64,000 nt of DNA from Cnuella takakiae (GCF_001953305.1 NZ_MTFE01000010.1:2849740-2913739); one strand, 5' to 3'. Shown: positions 15,865 to 24,950, counted from the first letter of the stretch. Made by a program: numbers and translations. The notes: generated from the letters alone by a model not told the origin.

Positions 15865-18800
15865 GTGCGTTTAAAATCACTGGAAATAAAAGGCTTCAAG
15901 AGTTTTGCCGACAAAACCGTGGTCAGTTTTGACGAGAATATCACAGGTATTGTTGGGCCCAACGGTTGTGGCAAAAGCAATATCATCGACAGCATCCGTT
16001 GGGTGATCGGGGAGCAGAAAATTTCCCAATTGCGTTCGGAGGACCTTTCGAGCCTCGTGTTCAACGGTTCCAAAAACCGGAGTGCATCGGGCATGGCCGA
16101 AGTGAGCATCACCTTTGAAAATACCCGCAACCTGCTGCCTACCGAGTTCAGCACGGTGACCATTACCCGCAAGTTTTTTAAAAGCGGGGAGAGCGAGTAC
16201 CGCCTCAACGACGTGCAGTGCCGCCTCAAGGATATCCAGAACCTGTTTATGGATACGGGTATCTCTACCGACTCCTACGCCATCATCGAGCTGGGTATGG
16301 TGGACGACCTGATCAAGGATAAAGACAATAGCCGCCGCCGGATGCTGGAACAGGCAGCCGGTATTTCCATTTACAAGACCCGTAAAAAGGAAGCCCGCCA
16401 GAAGCTGGATGCAACCGAACAGGATCTTTCGCGTATCGAGGACCTCCTGTTTGAGATCAACAACCAGTTGAAAACCCTAGAGAACCAGGCCAAGAAGGCG
16501 CAGAAATACTACGAGATCAAAAAGGAGTACCGCGAAGTGAGCATCGAGCTTGCCAAGGCGGCCCTTGAAGGGTTTAATATTACCTATAAGGATCTCAACG
16601 AAACAGCCGATCGCGAAACGGATCGCCGCCTGCGCCTGGATGCGGAGATCGCCACCTCGGAAGCATCCCTGGAACAGGAAAAAGTAGGTTTTGTAGAAAA
16701 GGAGCGTGCGCTGCATAGCATGCAGGCATCGTTCAACGAACTGGTGCAACAGGTGCGTACCCGCGAAAATGAAAAGAACCTCGCTGCCCAGCGCCTCGAA
16801 TACCTGAAAGAAAGGGAAAGCAGCCTCCAGCAGTTCCTGTCGCAGGCAGGCAGCCAGGCAAGCGGTATTGCCGAAAGTATTGCCTTTACCCAAAGCCAGC
16901 TGAAAGATGAAGAGGCTGCCCTTGAAGGGCTTACCGAACAACTGGAAGAACTCCGCGAACAGGTAGATGAAAAGCGCCAGGTGCTGGACCGAAACCGTTC
17001 CACGCTCAATAACCTGCGCAATTCTTACCAGCAGGTACAGCGCGGCCAGTTTGAGGCCGAGAAAAAAGTAGCCGTTGCCGATACCTCTATCCAGAACATC
17101 CAGCGTACCATACAGCAAATAGAAGAGGAGCGCGACAACCGCGACACCCAGATACAGCAACTGGAGCAGGAGCGGGTGTCCAAAGAAAAGCAGCTGGGCG
17201 AAAAGACCTTAGAGCTGGAGCACCTCCAGGACCATCAAACCCGCACCAAGGAGCAGATACTCCAAACCCAAAGCGTGGTGGAAGGCCTGCGGGTAAAGCT
17301 GGCCGAAGAAACACGTAAGCTCGACTCCAAACGAAACGAACACGACCTGCTGAAAAGCCTCATCGACAAGATGGAAGGCTACCCCGAGAGCGTAAAGTTT
17401 TTGCACAACAACAAAGGCTGGAACCACACGGCACCCATCCTTTCCGATATCATTTATGTAAAAGAGGAATACCGTGCAGCCGTGGAAAACGTGCTGGAGC
17501 CTTACCTCAACTACTATGTGGTGAGCGACTTGCAGGAAGGCATGCAGGCGGTACACCTCCTGGACAATGCCAAAAAGGGGAAGGCCAATTTCTTCCTGCT
17601 GGACAAGGTAAAGGGAGATGCAAAAGCTGGCCACCAGCCTGCTGGTACCATTGCTGCCATGGAAGTAATCGAGGTGGATACGCAATACCGCACCCTTGCC
17701 GAGCAACTGCTGGGTAATGTATTTATTGCCGAAGACGAAGCCGCACTGGCCAACAGCAATGGCGCTGTGATCCTGGAGAAGACGGGTAAGTATGTAAAAG
17801 GTGCCTACAGCCTTTCGGGTGGCAGCGTGGGTATGTTTGAGGGTAAAAAGATCGGCCGAGCCAAGAACCTCGAAAAGCTGAAAGAACAGATCGACAAGCA
17901 GAAAGCCATTGTTGATGATTTCGCCGCACAGATCAAGGCCCGGCAGGAAGAGGTGCAGCACTTCAACAGCAACCTGAAAGAATCCCTGATCCGCGAAACG
18001 GAGCGGGAAATACAGCAGATGAACAATGCTGTGTTTGGTTTGCAAAACAAGGCCGAAAACCTGATGCATGCCCAAAGCCAGGGCCGCCGCAGGCTGGAAG
18101 ACCTGAACGACCAGTTGGAGCAAACCCAGGGTTCTATTGAAGGCGTACGATCGGAACTGAAGCAACTCAGCGAACAAATGGCTGGTTATGCCGACCAGTT
18201 GCAGACTGCTGAAAACGAGTACCGCAACATCGAACAGGCATATAACGAAGTAAATGCACTGTACAACGATAATAACCTGCGTCTTACCCGCCAGCAAAGC
18301 AAGGTAAGTGGATTGAAGCAGGAGTTGAACTTCAAAACCAACCAGTTGAATGACCTGAACACACAGGTACAAAGCAATACCAGGCAACTTGCGGAAACCA
18401 CGACCAATATAGAAGAATCGGCAAGCAAGCTGAAACAGGTAGAAGAAGTGCTGCTGGAACTGATCCGCCGCCGCGAGGACGAACAACAGGCACTCAATGA
18501 AGCCGACCAGGCCTATTATGTTTTGCGCAATGAACTGAGTGCTAAAGAAACTGAGCTGCGCCAAAAGACCAAGGAAAAAGACGCCCTGGAGCAAATGCTC
18601 AATGGCATCAAGGATAAACTGAACGAACTGAAACTGCAGCTCGCTGGGATGAAGGAACGCCTGAAGGTGGAGTTCCGCATCAACCTGGAGGAAATTTTGG
18701 ACGAAGCCCGCACCGGCACCACACCTGTGGAGGAACTGCAGGAAAAGGCTGACCGGATGAAAAAGCGGATCGAGAACCTGGGTGAAGTAAACCCTACGGC

Positions 18801-19386
18801 AATTGAAGCATACGACGAAATGAAGAAGCGATACGACTTTATCGTGGAGCAAAAGAATGACCTCGTATCTGCCAAAGATAGCCTGTTGCAAACCATTGCC
18901 GAAGTGGAAGCCACTGCCAACCAGAAGTTCCTTGACACCTTTAACCGGGTGCGGGAAAACTTTCATAAGGTGTTCAAGGCGCTCTTTACCGAAGACGACC
19001 AGTGCGACCTGATTCTGGAGAACACAGATAACCTGGCGGAAACCGGTATCGATATTATGGCCAAGCCCAAGGGCAAGCGACCCGCATCCATCGGGCAGCT
19101 TTCGGGTGGAGAGCGTACGCTTACGGCAACCGCCCTGCTCTTTGCTATCTACCTGATTAAGCCTGCGCCGTTCTGTATCCTCGATGAGGTGGACGCCCCG
19201 CTGGATGATGCCAACGTAGGTAAGTTTACCAAGATGATCCGGGAGTTCTCTGCCAATTCGCAGTTCATCATTGTTACGCACAACAAGACCACGATGAGCA
19301 CCGTGGATGTTATTTATGGTGTAACCATGCAGGAACCCGGTGTGAGCAAACTTGTGCCGGTGGATTTTAGGAGTCTGAAGAATTAA
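15865..19386 (+). CDS. smc: Chromosome segregation protein SMC
   Basis: A 1173-residue condensin ATPase that organises and separates the chromosome with ScpA/ScpB. The head begins LEIKGFKSFADKT with Walker A GPNGCGKS (31-38); two long coiled-coil arms flank a hinge around residues 490-650 (GYPESVKFL to YSLSGGS); the C-terminal head has the ABC signature LSGGERTL and Walker B CILDEVDAPLDDAN. The ORF runs back to 15781, but GTG at 15865 starts exactly at the conserved MRLKSLEIKGF and lies after a -7 box. Neither scpA nor scpB is nearby, and the gene is followed by a cluster of palindromes. Confidence 0.96.
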   Translation: MRLKSLEIKGFKSFADKTVVSFDENITGIVGPNGCGKSNIIDSIRWVIGEQKISQLRSEDLSSLVFNGSKNRSASGMAEVSITFENTRNLLPTEFSTVTITRKFFKSGESEYRLNDVQCRLKDIQNLFMDTGISTDSYAIIELGMVDDLIKDKDNSRRRMLEQAAGISIYKTRKKEARQKLDATEQDLSRIEDLLFEINNQLKTLENQAKKAQKYYEIKKEYREVSIELAKAALEGFNITYKDLNETADRETDRRLRLDAEIATSEASLEQEKVGFVEKERALHSMQASFNELVQQVRTRENEKNLAAQRLEYLKERESSLQQFLSQAGSQASGIAESIAFTQSQLKDEEAALEGLTEQLEELREQVDEKRQVLDRNRSTLNNLRNSYQQVQRGQFEAEKKVAVADTSIQNIQRTIQQIEEERDNRDTQIQQLEQERVSKEKQLGEKTLELEHLQDHQTRTKEQILQTQSVVEGLRVKLAEETRKLDSKRNEHDLLKSLIDKMEGYPESVKFLHNNKGWNHTAPILSDIIYVKEEYRAAVENVLEPYLNYYVVSDLQEGMQAVHLLDNAKKGKANFFLLDKVKGDAKAGHQPAGTIAAMEVIEVDTQYRTLAEQLLGNVFIAEDEAALANSNGAVILEKTGKYVKGAYSLSGGSVGMFEGKKIGRAKNLEKLKEQIDKQKAIVDDFAAQIKARQEEVQHFNSNLKESLIRETEREIQQMNNAVFGLQNKAENLMHAQSQGRRRLEDLNDQLEQTQGSIEGVRSELKQLSEQMAGYADQLQTAENEYRNIEQAYNEVNALYNDNNLRLTRQQSKVSGLKQELNFKTNQLNDLNTQVQSNTRQLAETTTNIEESASKLKQVEEVLLELIRRREDEQQALNEADQAYYVLRNELSAKETELRQKTKEKDALEQMLNGIKDKLNELKLQLAGMKERLKVEFRINLEEILDEARTGTTPVEELQEKADRMKKRIENLGEVNPTAIEAYDEMKKRYDFIVEQKNDLVSAKDSLLQTIAEVEATANQKFLDTFNRVRENFHKVFKALFTEDDQCDLILENTDNLAETGIDIMAKPKGKRPASIGQLSGGERTLTATALLFAIYLIKPAPFCILDEVDAPLDDANVGKFTKMIREFSANSQFIIVTHNKTTMSTVDVIYGVTMQEPGVSKLVPVDFRSLKN

Positions 19387-19390
19387 ACTC

Positions 19391-19421
19391 CACCTAACAG
19401 GTCTCCAAGACCTGTTAGGTG
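19391..19421. repeat. ACCT-AAC-AGGT hairpin
   Basis: Perfect 14-bp inverted repeat (19391-19404 with 19408-19421), five bases after the smc stop. Arms contain ACCTAACAGGT. It may act as the smc terminator although no long T-run follows. Confidence 0.8.
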
Positions 19422-19438
19422 TTCGCCTCTTCGCCTAT

Positions 19439-19449
19439 ACCTTGAAGGT
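19439..19449. repeat. Single ACCT-TGA-AGGT half-element
   Basis: One ACCTTGAAGGT followed by five Ts, without a partner arm. Likely a decayed copy of the hairpin at 19512. Confidence 0.55.
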
Positions 19450-19460
19450 TTTTGACATAT

Positions 19461-19493
19461 AAACCTATAAGGTTTTCAAAACCTTATAGGTTT
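19461..19493. repeat. ACCT-ATA-AGGT palindrome
   Basis: 33-base near-perfect palindrome (16-bp arms around one central base). Same element as at 14699. Confidence 0.8.
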
Positions 19494-19511
19494 TAATAGC
19501 CGCTAACCCCT

Positions 19512-19545
19512 AAACCTTCAAGGTTACTAAGAACCTTGAAGGTTT
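19512..19545. repeat. ACCT-TCA-AGGT hairpin
   Basis: Perfect 14-bp inverted repeat (19512-19525 with 19532-19545) with 6-base loop, then a T-run. It lies 28 bases before the DUF486 start. Confidence 0.8.
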
Positions 19546-19572
19546 TTCCTTTTTACACCCAAAACCCTTTTC

Positions 19573-19902
19573 ATGCGCACCATCCTGCTGCTGCTCGCTT
19601 CCAATATCTTCATGACCTTTGCCTGGTATTACCACCTCAAACACGAAGGGTGGCCCTTGTGGAAAGCCATTGTACTGAGTTGGGGCATTGCATTTTTTGA
19701 ATACCTGTTGATGGTACCTGCCAACAGGTTGGGTTATGCTGGCGGGTTCAGTGCTTTCCAGTTGAAGATCATACAGGAAGTGATCACCCTGTTTGTTTTT
19801 GCCGTTTTTGCCGTAACCGTTCTCAAAGAACCATTTCACATACGGTACCTATTGGCTTTTGCTCTTTTGCTAGGTGCAGTGTATGTTATGTTCCGCAAGT
19901 AG
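19573..19902 (+). CDS. DUF486 / small DMT-like membrane protein
   Basis: A 109-residue protein with four predicted membrane helices, at about 2-18, 29-49, 64-84 and 90-107. LLLLASNIFMTFAWYYHL and the C-terminal GAVYVMFRK match the DUF486 family, distant relatives of drug/metabolite transporters. Substrate unknown. Transcription may have to pass the palindrome cluster or start within it. Confidence 0.82.
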   Translation: MRTILLLLASNIFMTFAWYYHLKHEGWPLWKAIVLSWGIAFFEYLLMVPANRLGYAGGFSAFQLKIIQEVITLFVFAVFAVTVLKEPFHIRYLLAFALLLGAVYVMFRK

Positions 19903-19932
19903 GATTGTGGGTGATTATTGCTTGTTCCTGAA

Positions 19933-19967
19933 TTGATTTCAATAATCAATAATTAATAATCATTAAT
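19933..19967. repeat. Heptameric array I (NAATAAT)
   Basis: Five units: ttgattt, caataat, caataat, taataat, cattaat, about 30 bases after the DUF486 stop. Confidence 0.65.
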
Positions 19968-20058
19968 CCTTATAAGCAAGGCATTGCCTCCAAGTAATTT
20001 CCCCCCGGCCAGCGCCCTAATATCCTGTTAACATACTTCCCGCCATTTTCTTCCGTTT

Positions 20059-20066
20059 TATTTTTG
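20059..20066 (+). promoter_or_regulatory. Candidate -7 box of peroxiredoxin-like gene
   Basis: TATTTTTG matches TAnnTTTG, 17 bases before the ATG. No clear -33 element seen. Confidence 0.45.
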
Positions 20067-20082
20067 GATCATACCCAAGAAC

Positions 20083-20673
20083 ATGAAAAAAATAGCTGCA
20101 TTCTTTATCGCCCTCTTCGCCATAAGTATAAGCTTTGCCCAGGGCAAACCTGAAGGCCTTTTTCTCAACGCAAAGGCGCCTGAATTTAAACTGAAAGACC
20201 AGAGTGGGGCAGAGGTTAGCCTCCGCGACCTGCGGAAGAAAGGACCTGTAGTGGTGATGTTCTACCGTGGGTATTGGTGCCCTTACTGCAACCGCCAGTT
20301 GCGCCAATTCCAGGATTCCCTCAACATGATTACCGAAAAAGGCGCTACACTCGTCGCCATCACGCCTGAAATGGCGGGTGGTGTCAGCAAAACGGTTGAA
20401 AAGACAGGTGCCGTTTTTCCCATCCTTTCCGATGTGGATATGAAGATGGCAAAAGCTTACCAGGTAGGCTTCGAAGTGGACGAGCGCACCCTGGAACGCT
20501 ACAAAAAAGGCGCTGTAGACCTGCTGGAAAATAACGGTCAAAAGGGGAAAGCTTACTTGCCGGTACCTGCTGTGTATATCGTCAACAAAGAAGGCTCCAT
20601 CGTTTACCGCTATTTCAATGATGATTATAAAAAACGTGTTTCAGTGCGGGAGATTTTAAATGAAATAAGATGA
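20083..20673 (+). CDS. Exported peroxiredoxin-like (AhpC/TSA) protein
   Basis: A 196-residue thioredoxin-fold protein with a signal peptide (cleavage near SFAQ, residue 20). APEFKLKDQSG opens the domain and RGYWCPYCNRQLRQF gives the active site, C66-P-Y-C69. This group is annotated as peroxiredoxin-like; the CxxC form may equally act as a thiol-disulfide oxidoreductase. The C-terminal cis-Pro loop is LPVPAVYIV. It would work in the periplasm. The stop is followed within a few bases by heptameric repeats. Confidence 0.85.
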   Translation: MKKIAAFFIALFAISISFAQGKPEGLFLNAKAPEFKLKDQSGAEVSLRDLRKKGPVVVMFYRGYWCPYCNRQLRQFQDSLNMITEKGATLVAITPEMAGGVSKTVEKTGAVFPILSDVDMKMAKAYQVGFEVDERTLERYKKGAVDLLENNGQKGKAYLPVPAVYIVNKEGSIVYRYFNDDYKKRVSVREILNEIR

Positions 20674-20674
20674 T

Positions 20675-20702
20675 AGGTTTTTTGTTTTTGGTTTTTAGTT
20701 TG
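20675..20702. repeat. Heptameric array D, left arm
   Basis: Units aggtttt, ttgtttt, tggtttt, tagtttg, directly after the stop at 20673. Inverted partner of the array at 20741. Confidence 0.7.
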
Positions 20703-20740
20703 TCCAGGTGCAAGTTCATAAAGGAAGGTTTTTGAACGAC

Positions 20741-20775
20741 AGCTAAAAACCAAAAACTAAAAACTTCCAACCAAC
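20741..20775. repeat. Heptameric array D, right arm
   Basis: Units agctaaa, aaccaaa, aactaaa, aacttcc, aaccaac. The stop codon (20757-20759) and last codons of the convergent BNR gene lie inside it, so the array is partly coding. Confidence 0.7.
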
Positions 20776-21785
20776 TTTCCAATTCGACCGTTTCCTCCAC
20801 AAAAGAAAACAGCTGTGCCGTCTTTGGCTTTGGCCACGGTATGAAAACCAATATTGGAAATGCCGCTCCAGTTGCGGCCGCCATCGGTAGAAAGATCAAC
20901 GCCGGTGAGCCCGCAGGTAACCAGTTTATTCTTACCCAGGTATTCCACACAACTACGGTAACCCCTTGGGCCTTTTGCAGGTGCCTGCCAGGTTTTGCCG
21001 CCGTTATTGCTCCAAAAACAATTAAGGGAATCTGATGCGGGCTTATTGAAATCGCCACCAACTACTACCAGTTTACTGCCGCTCTTGCGGTTGCCGGGGT
21101 CCATTAAGGCTACGGAGTTGGCACCGGCAGTACTGCTACCCTGTACCAGCGGCAGGGTAATTTTTTGACCACGGATAAAGATACTGGAACGCATACCGCC
21201 CGACACCATTACCGATTCATCGCGGTCGAGGGAGCGCACATTGGTACCGCTGGCAGCAAAAAAGGCTTCGCCGCTATCAGCAACCGGCAGGTAGCGTTGC
21301 GGTACTGCCAGCCAGCTATTGCCTTCATCCAAACTGCGGGCAACAAATACTTTTCCATCTATAGGATCGCCGATCACCATACCGGCCTGATTGTTCCAAA
21401 AAGACATGGCATCGAGAAACATGCCGGGTTGATGGTTTTCATACACCACTTTCCAGGTTTCGCCACCATCCACCGTTTTCAAGAGGTAAGCCGGTGTGTC
21501 TATGGCCATGATGATGGCCCTTGTTGCATCGAAAGCTTCAATGTCGCGGAATTCCTTTTTTTCATACCCCTTTACCTGTACCCATTTCCAGGTTTTGCCA
21601 CCATCGGTGCTGCGGGCCACCATACCTCCCGATCCACTGGCCCAAACTATTTTATCGTTTACCACGCTTAAACCGCGCAGGCTGGTTTTGGTGCCTTCAG
21701 TAAGCAGTTCAACAGTAGGTATAGCATGCTGGGCAAAAGTGGTGGCTGTCAGCAGCAGGAATATCAGGCTGAACAAAGGTCTCAT
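20757..21785 (-). CDS. Exported BNR / Ycf48-like beta-propeller protein
   Basis: A 342-residue protein with a signal peptide ending near TTFAQ (19). Five Asp-box motifs are visible: STDGGKTW, TVDGGETW, SLDEGNSW, SNNGGKTW and STDGGRNW, spaced as in a sialidase-fold propeller. Such proteins are often annotated as oxidoreductases or Ycf48-like; I see no sialidase arginine triad, so glycosidase activity is unlikely. Probably a periplasmic binding or assembly protein. Its last four or five codons fall within a heptameric repeat. Confidence 0.78.
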   Translation of the reverse strand: MRPLFSLIFLLLTATTFAQHAIPTVELLTEGTKTSLRGLSVVNDKIVWASGSGGMVARSTDGGKTWKWVQVKGYEKKEFRDIEAFDATRAIIMAIDTPAYLLKTVDGGETWKVVYENHQPGMFLDAMSFWNNQAGMVIGDPIDGKVFVARSLDEGNSWLAVPQRYLPVADSGEAFFAASGTNVRSLDRDESVMVSGGMRSSIFIRGQKITLPLVQGSSTAGANSVALMDPGNRKSGSKLVVVGGDFNKPASDSLNCFWSNNGGKTWQAPAKGPRGYRSCVEYLGKNKLVTCGLTGVDLSTDGGRNWSGISNIGFHTVAKAKDGTAVFFCGGNGRIGKLVGSF

Positions 21786-21842
21786 GTGTTGGGGAATTAG
21801 GCCCGGAAGTTAAGGCAAAGCTTACTGGCAAACCGGTGCAAC

Positions 21843-21867
21843 AAAAAAGGGAAGCTGACGCTTCCCT
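21843..21867 (-). terminator. Terminator of msrA
   Basis: Perfect 8-bp stem (21848-21855 with 21860-21867), 4-base loop, six Ts on the minus strand. Confidence 0.88.
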
Positions 21868-21890
21868 CTTCTTCACTCAATCAACGGTAC

Positions 21891-22538
21891 TTAGAAAGTC
21901 TTGAGCTTATTGGCAAATGCTTTTTGAAACTTTTCCATCTTGGGCCGGATCACAACGGCGCAATAGGGGTTGGTATTTTTATTATTGGCGTAGTACTCCT
22001 GGTGGTAGTCTTCGGCGGGGTAAAACTTGGCAAATGCAGCGATCTCTGTTACAATTGGCTTGGGAAAAGCGCCACTTTTTTCCAGTTCGGCTTTGTAGTG
22101 CTCGGCTTTCTGCTTTTGCTCGGCATTGTGAAAAAACACCACGCTCCGGTACTGGGTACCCACGTCAGCACCCTGGCGATTGAGGGTGGTAGGATCGTGT
22201 ACCTGCCAGAATACTTCCAGCAGTTCGTCGTAAGAAATTTTATTGGGTTCGTATTGCACCTGCACACACTCGGCATGGCCGGTGGTGCCTTCACAAACAG
22301 CCTTGTAAGAAGGGTTGGCAACATGGCCGCCCGAGTAACCCGATGTTACTTTGAGTACGCCATTCAATTGTTCAAAGAGGGCCTCCGTACACCAGAAGCA
22401 TCCGGTACCAAAGGTAGCGGTGTCAATTTTTTCGGTTGTGGGAACAATCGATGCACTCATTGCATTGTATTTATTCTCCGAGGTGCAGGCAAAAAGACCT
22501 ACAGACACTAATGCTCCTAGTAACAGTTTCATCATCAT
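21891..22538 (-). CDS. msrA: Peptide-methionine (S)-S-oxide reductase, lipoprotein form
   Basis: MsrA reduces S-epimers of methionine sulfoxide in oxidised proteins. The catalytic Cys is C47 in GTGCFWCTE; SGYSGGHVANPSY, HAECVQVQYEP and DVGTQYRS complete the signature. The first 18 residues (MMMKLLLGALVSVGLFAC) are a lipoprotein signal, so the enzyme is membrane-anchored outside the cytosol, repairing envelope proteins. No MsrB fusion. Three ATGs in a row make the exact start uncertain by two codons. Confidence 0.94.
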   Translation of the reverse strand: MMMKLLLGALVSVGLFACTSENKYNAMSASIVPTTEKIDTATFGTGCFWCTEALFEQLNGVLKVTSGYSGGHVANPSYKAVCEGTTGHAECVQVQYEPNKISYDELLEVFWQVHDPTTLNRQGADVGTQYRSVVFFHNAEQKQKAEHYKAELEKSGAFPKPIVTEIAAFAKFYPAEDYHQEYYANNKNTNPYCAVVIRPKMEKFQKAFANKLKTF

Positions 22539-22630
22539 CGGGGATTGAGGTACAAATTTGGTGGCTTAATGGTTGCGGAAAATAGAAAAAAATCAGTTTA
22601 ACACAGTCTTAGGTGCAGGTTTTGCAGTTT

Positions 22631-22660
22631 TTTGGGAGAAGGCGGCGTCTTGTACCTTTG
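22631..22660 (+). promoter_or_regulatory. Promoter of the mutS2-like gene
   Basis: TTTG at 22631-22634, an 18-base spacer, then TACCTTTG at 22653-22660: a full Bacteroidota-type -33/-7 pair. It predicts a leader of about 70 bases before the ATG at 22740. Confidence 0.65.
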
Positions 22661-22739
22661 CGCTCTTCCTAATTATACCGGAAGCAAACAGCAGGCAACC
22701 AAATTGAAACCCTTGTTGGAGCAAGAAGCAACAAACTAA

Positions 22740-24851
22740 ATGAAATTATTTCCCGAATCGGCCACGGTACAACTCGAGTTCGATAAAATTAAAGAACTGC
22801 TGCATGGCAAGTGCCGCACCGAGTATGCCCGTAACAAGGCCAGCGAATTACGTATACATACCCATAAGGCTTATATCGAAAAGGAACTGAAGCAAACCCA
22901 CGAGTTTCGCCAGATCCAGCAAAATGGCATTTATTTTCCCAACGATTATGTGCTGAACCTGTCCAAGGACCTCCGCCTGCTGGCCATTCCCGGTGCTGTG
23001 TTCACCGGCGACCAGCTGGTGAACCTGCGCAAGCTGGCACTCAGCATGGAAGCCATTTTCCGTTGGTTCGACAAAGAGCGGCGCGAAGCCTACGAGGCAC
23101 TTGCGCTGGTAATTGAAGGTAGTTATTACGAAAAGGCCATTCTCCAGCTGATCAACGATGTGGTGGATGAAACCGGCGCGGTAAAAGACAATGCCTCCTC
23201 CGAACTGCAGGAAATCCGCACCCAGCTCTTTCGCAAACGCAACGAGTTGCGGCGGGTGTTCGACCGCATCATTGGCAAACTGAACAAACTGGGCTACCTG
23301 TCCGAAATTGAAGAAAGCTTTATGAACGGTCGGCGGGTTGTGGCCGTTTTTGCGGAGCAAAAGCGTACGGTAAAAGGCATCCTGCATGGGGAAAGCGATA
23401 GCCGCCGCACCTCTTTCATTGAACCTGAAGAAACCATCGACCTCAACAACCAGGTTTATGAACTGGAGAACGAGGAACGCAAGGAAGTGTACCGCATCCT
23501 CCGCGAACTGACGGCAAGGCTCTCCGGTTATGCGCCCCTGCTCACCACCTACCACGGCATCGTTGGCGAATACGATTTTATCCGGGCAAAAGCAACTTTT
23601 GGAATCGACATCAATGCAGAGTACCCCGTATTGACCGATAAGGCGCATATTCACCTGGTAAGGGCTTACCACCCCTTGCTCCTGTTGTACAACCAGCGAA
23701 GTGGCAAATCCACCATTCCGGTTGACCTCACGCTGGACGCAGCCAACCGCATCCTGGTAATCAGCGGTCCTAACGCGGGTGGTAAAACGGTGACCATGAA
23801 AACCGTTGGCCTGCTGCAGATGATGGTGCAAAGCGGACTCCTGGTGCCAGTACATCCCTCATCACAGTTTGGCATTTTCAAACAGCTGATGATCCATATC
23901 GGCGATACCCAAAGCCTGGAGTTTGAGCTGAGTACCTATAGCAGTCACCTGCTCAGCATGAAGCAGTTCATGGAAACGGCCAATGGCAGAACCCTTTTCT
24001 TTATCGATGAACTGGGTAGTGGTTCCGACCCCAACCTGGGCGGAGCTTTTGCCGAAGTGATCCTGGAAGAGCTGGCCCGCAAGCATGCCATGGGTATTGT
24101 TACCACCCACTACCTCAACCTGAAGGTAATGGCCAACAAAACTCCCGGTATTTTCAACGGCGCCATGGCGTTCAATGAAGAGAGCCTGATGCCGATGTAT
24201 AAACTCAATATCGGCAAACCCGGTAGCTCATACACCTTTGCTATTGCCCAACGCATTGGTTTGGATAAAAGGCTGATAGACCGTGCCCGCCAGCTGGTGG
24301 ATGAGGACCATTTTAAGTTGGACAAGCTGCTAAACCGTACCGAACAGGACCTGCGCCAACTGGAAGTAAAACAAAAGGAACTGAACAAACTGCTCAAGGA
24401 AAACGAACGCCTGAAAAAGGAAATGGAGCAGTTGATGGATAAGGAAAAGCACCGCCAGCAGGTTGAACTGCTGAAGCAGCAAAACTTCATTAAAGAGGAA
24501 CGGCTGGCTTACCTGAAAGACATGGAGCGCAAGCTCAAACAAATCATTCTCGACTGGCGCAAGGCGGAAAGCTCGGAAGACAAACGGGAACTGCTCCGGC
24601 AAATGCAGGTTTTGCTCTTCAAGCAAAAGGAGAAACAATCAGCAGAAAAAGTTGCCAAGAAGATCAACTCCAAGTACCAGGAAGTGGGTGGGGAGATCAT
24701 TCCCGGCATCAAGGTGCTGATGAAGAAAAACCATAAGGTAGGAGAGGTGAAGGAAGTGCGGGGCAAGAAAGCCGTTGTGCAACTGGGGGTGATTCCTATT
24801 ACCATCGATATTGACCAATTGATACCGGTTAAGGAGAAGGCTGTGGAGTAG
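22740..24851 (+). CDS. MutS2-like ATPase without Smr domain
   Basis: A 703-residue MutS-family ATPase. Order: N-terminal lever/clamp region (1-290), MutS V ATPase domain with Walker A GPNAGGKT (343-350) and Walker B FFIDELGSGSDP (about 420-431), then a long Lys/Glu coiled coil (about 515-640) and a small KOW-like end (VLMKKNHKVGEVKEVRGKKA). MutS2 proteins of Firmicutes add a C-terminal Smr nuclease of about 80 residues; here there is none, and the stop is followed at once by heptameric repeats. It may act on branched DNA or collided ribosomes without the nuclease. No mismatch-recognition domain, so not MutS1. Confidence 0.88.
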   Translation: MKLFPESATVQLEFDKIKELLHGKCRTEYARNKASELRIHTHKAYIEKELKQTHEFRQIQQNGIYFPNDYVLNLSKDLRLLAIPGAVFTGDQLVNLRKLALSMEAIFRWFDKERREAYEALALVIEGSYYEKAILQLINDVVDETGAVKDNASSELQEIRTQLFRKRNELRRVFDRIIGKLNKLGYLSEIEESFMNGRRVVAVFAEQKRTVKGILHGESDSRRTSFIEPEETIDLNNQVYELENEERKEVYRILRELTARLSGYAPLLTTYHGIVGEYDFIRAKATFGIDINAEYPVLTDKAHIHLVRAYHPLLLLYNQRSGKSTIPVDLTLDAANRILVISGPNAGGKTVTMKTVGLLQMMVQSGLLVPVHPSSQFGIFKQLMIHIGDTQSLEFELSTYSSHLLSMKQFMETANGRTLFFIDELGSGSDPNLGGAFAEVILEELARKHAMGIVTTHYLNLKVMANKTPGIFNGAMAFNEESLMPMYKLNIGKPGSSYTFAIAQRIGLDKRLIDRARQLVDEDHFKLDKLLNRTEQDLRQLEVKQKELNKLLKENERLKKEMEQLMDKEKHRQQVELLKQQNFIKEERLAYLKDMERKLKQIILDWRKAESSEDKRELLRQMQVLLFKQKEKQSAEKVAKKINSKYQEVGGEIIPGIKVLMKKNHKVGEVKEVRGKKAVVQLGVIPITIDIDQLIPVKEKAVE

Positions 24852-24907
24852 GAGGTTTTTTGGTTTTTGGTTTCTGGTTTGGAGTTTGGAGTTTGGAGTT
24901 TGGAACA
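24852..24907. repeat. Heptameric array E (NNNGGTT / TGGAGTT)
   Basis: Eight units begin at the first base after the stop: gaggttt, tttggtt, tttggtt, tctggtt, tggagtt three times, tggaaca. The cleanest array in the window. Confidence 0.85.
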
Positions 24908-24950
24908 AACTTTATAAGGTATGGAAGAATGCTGGGTGCTACCTGGGTCT

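Noticed and set aside
17209-19281. A 690-codon open frame antisense to smc
   Set aside because: It is a shadow of smc, caused by its Glu/Lys/Leu-rich coiled-coil codons; the translation is Phe/Leu/His-rich with no domain, and smc is certain.
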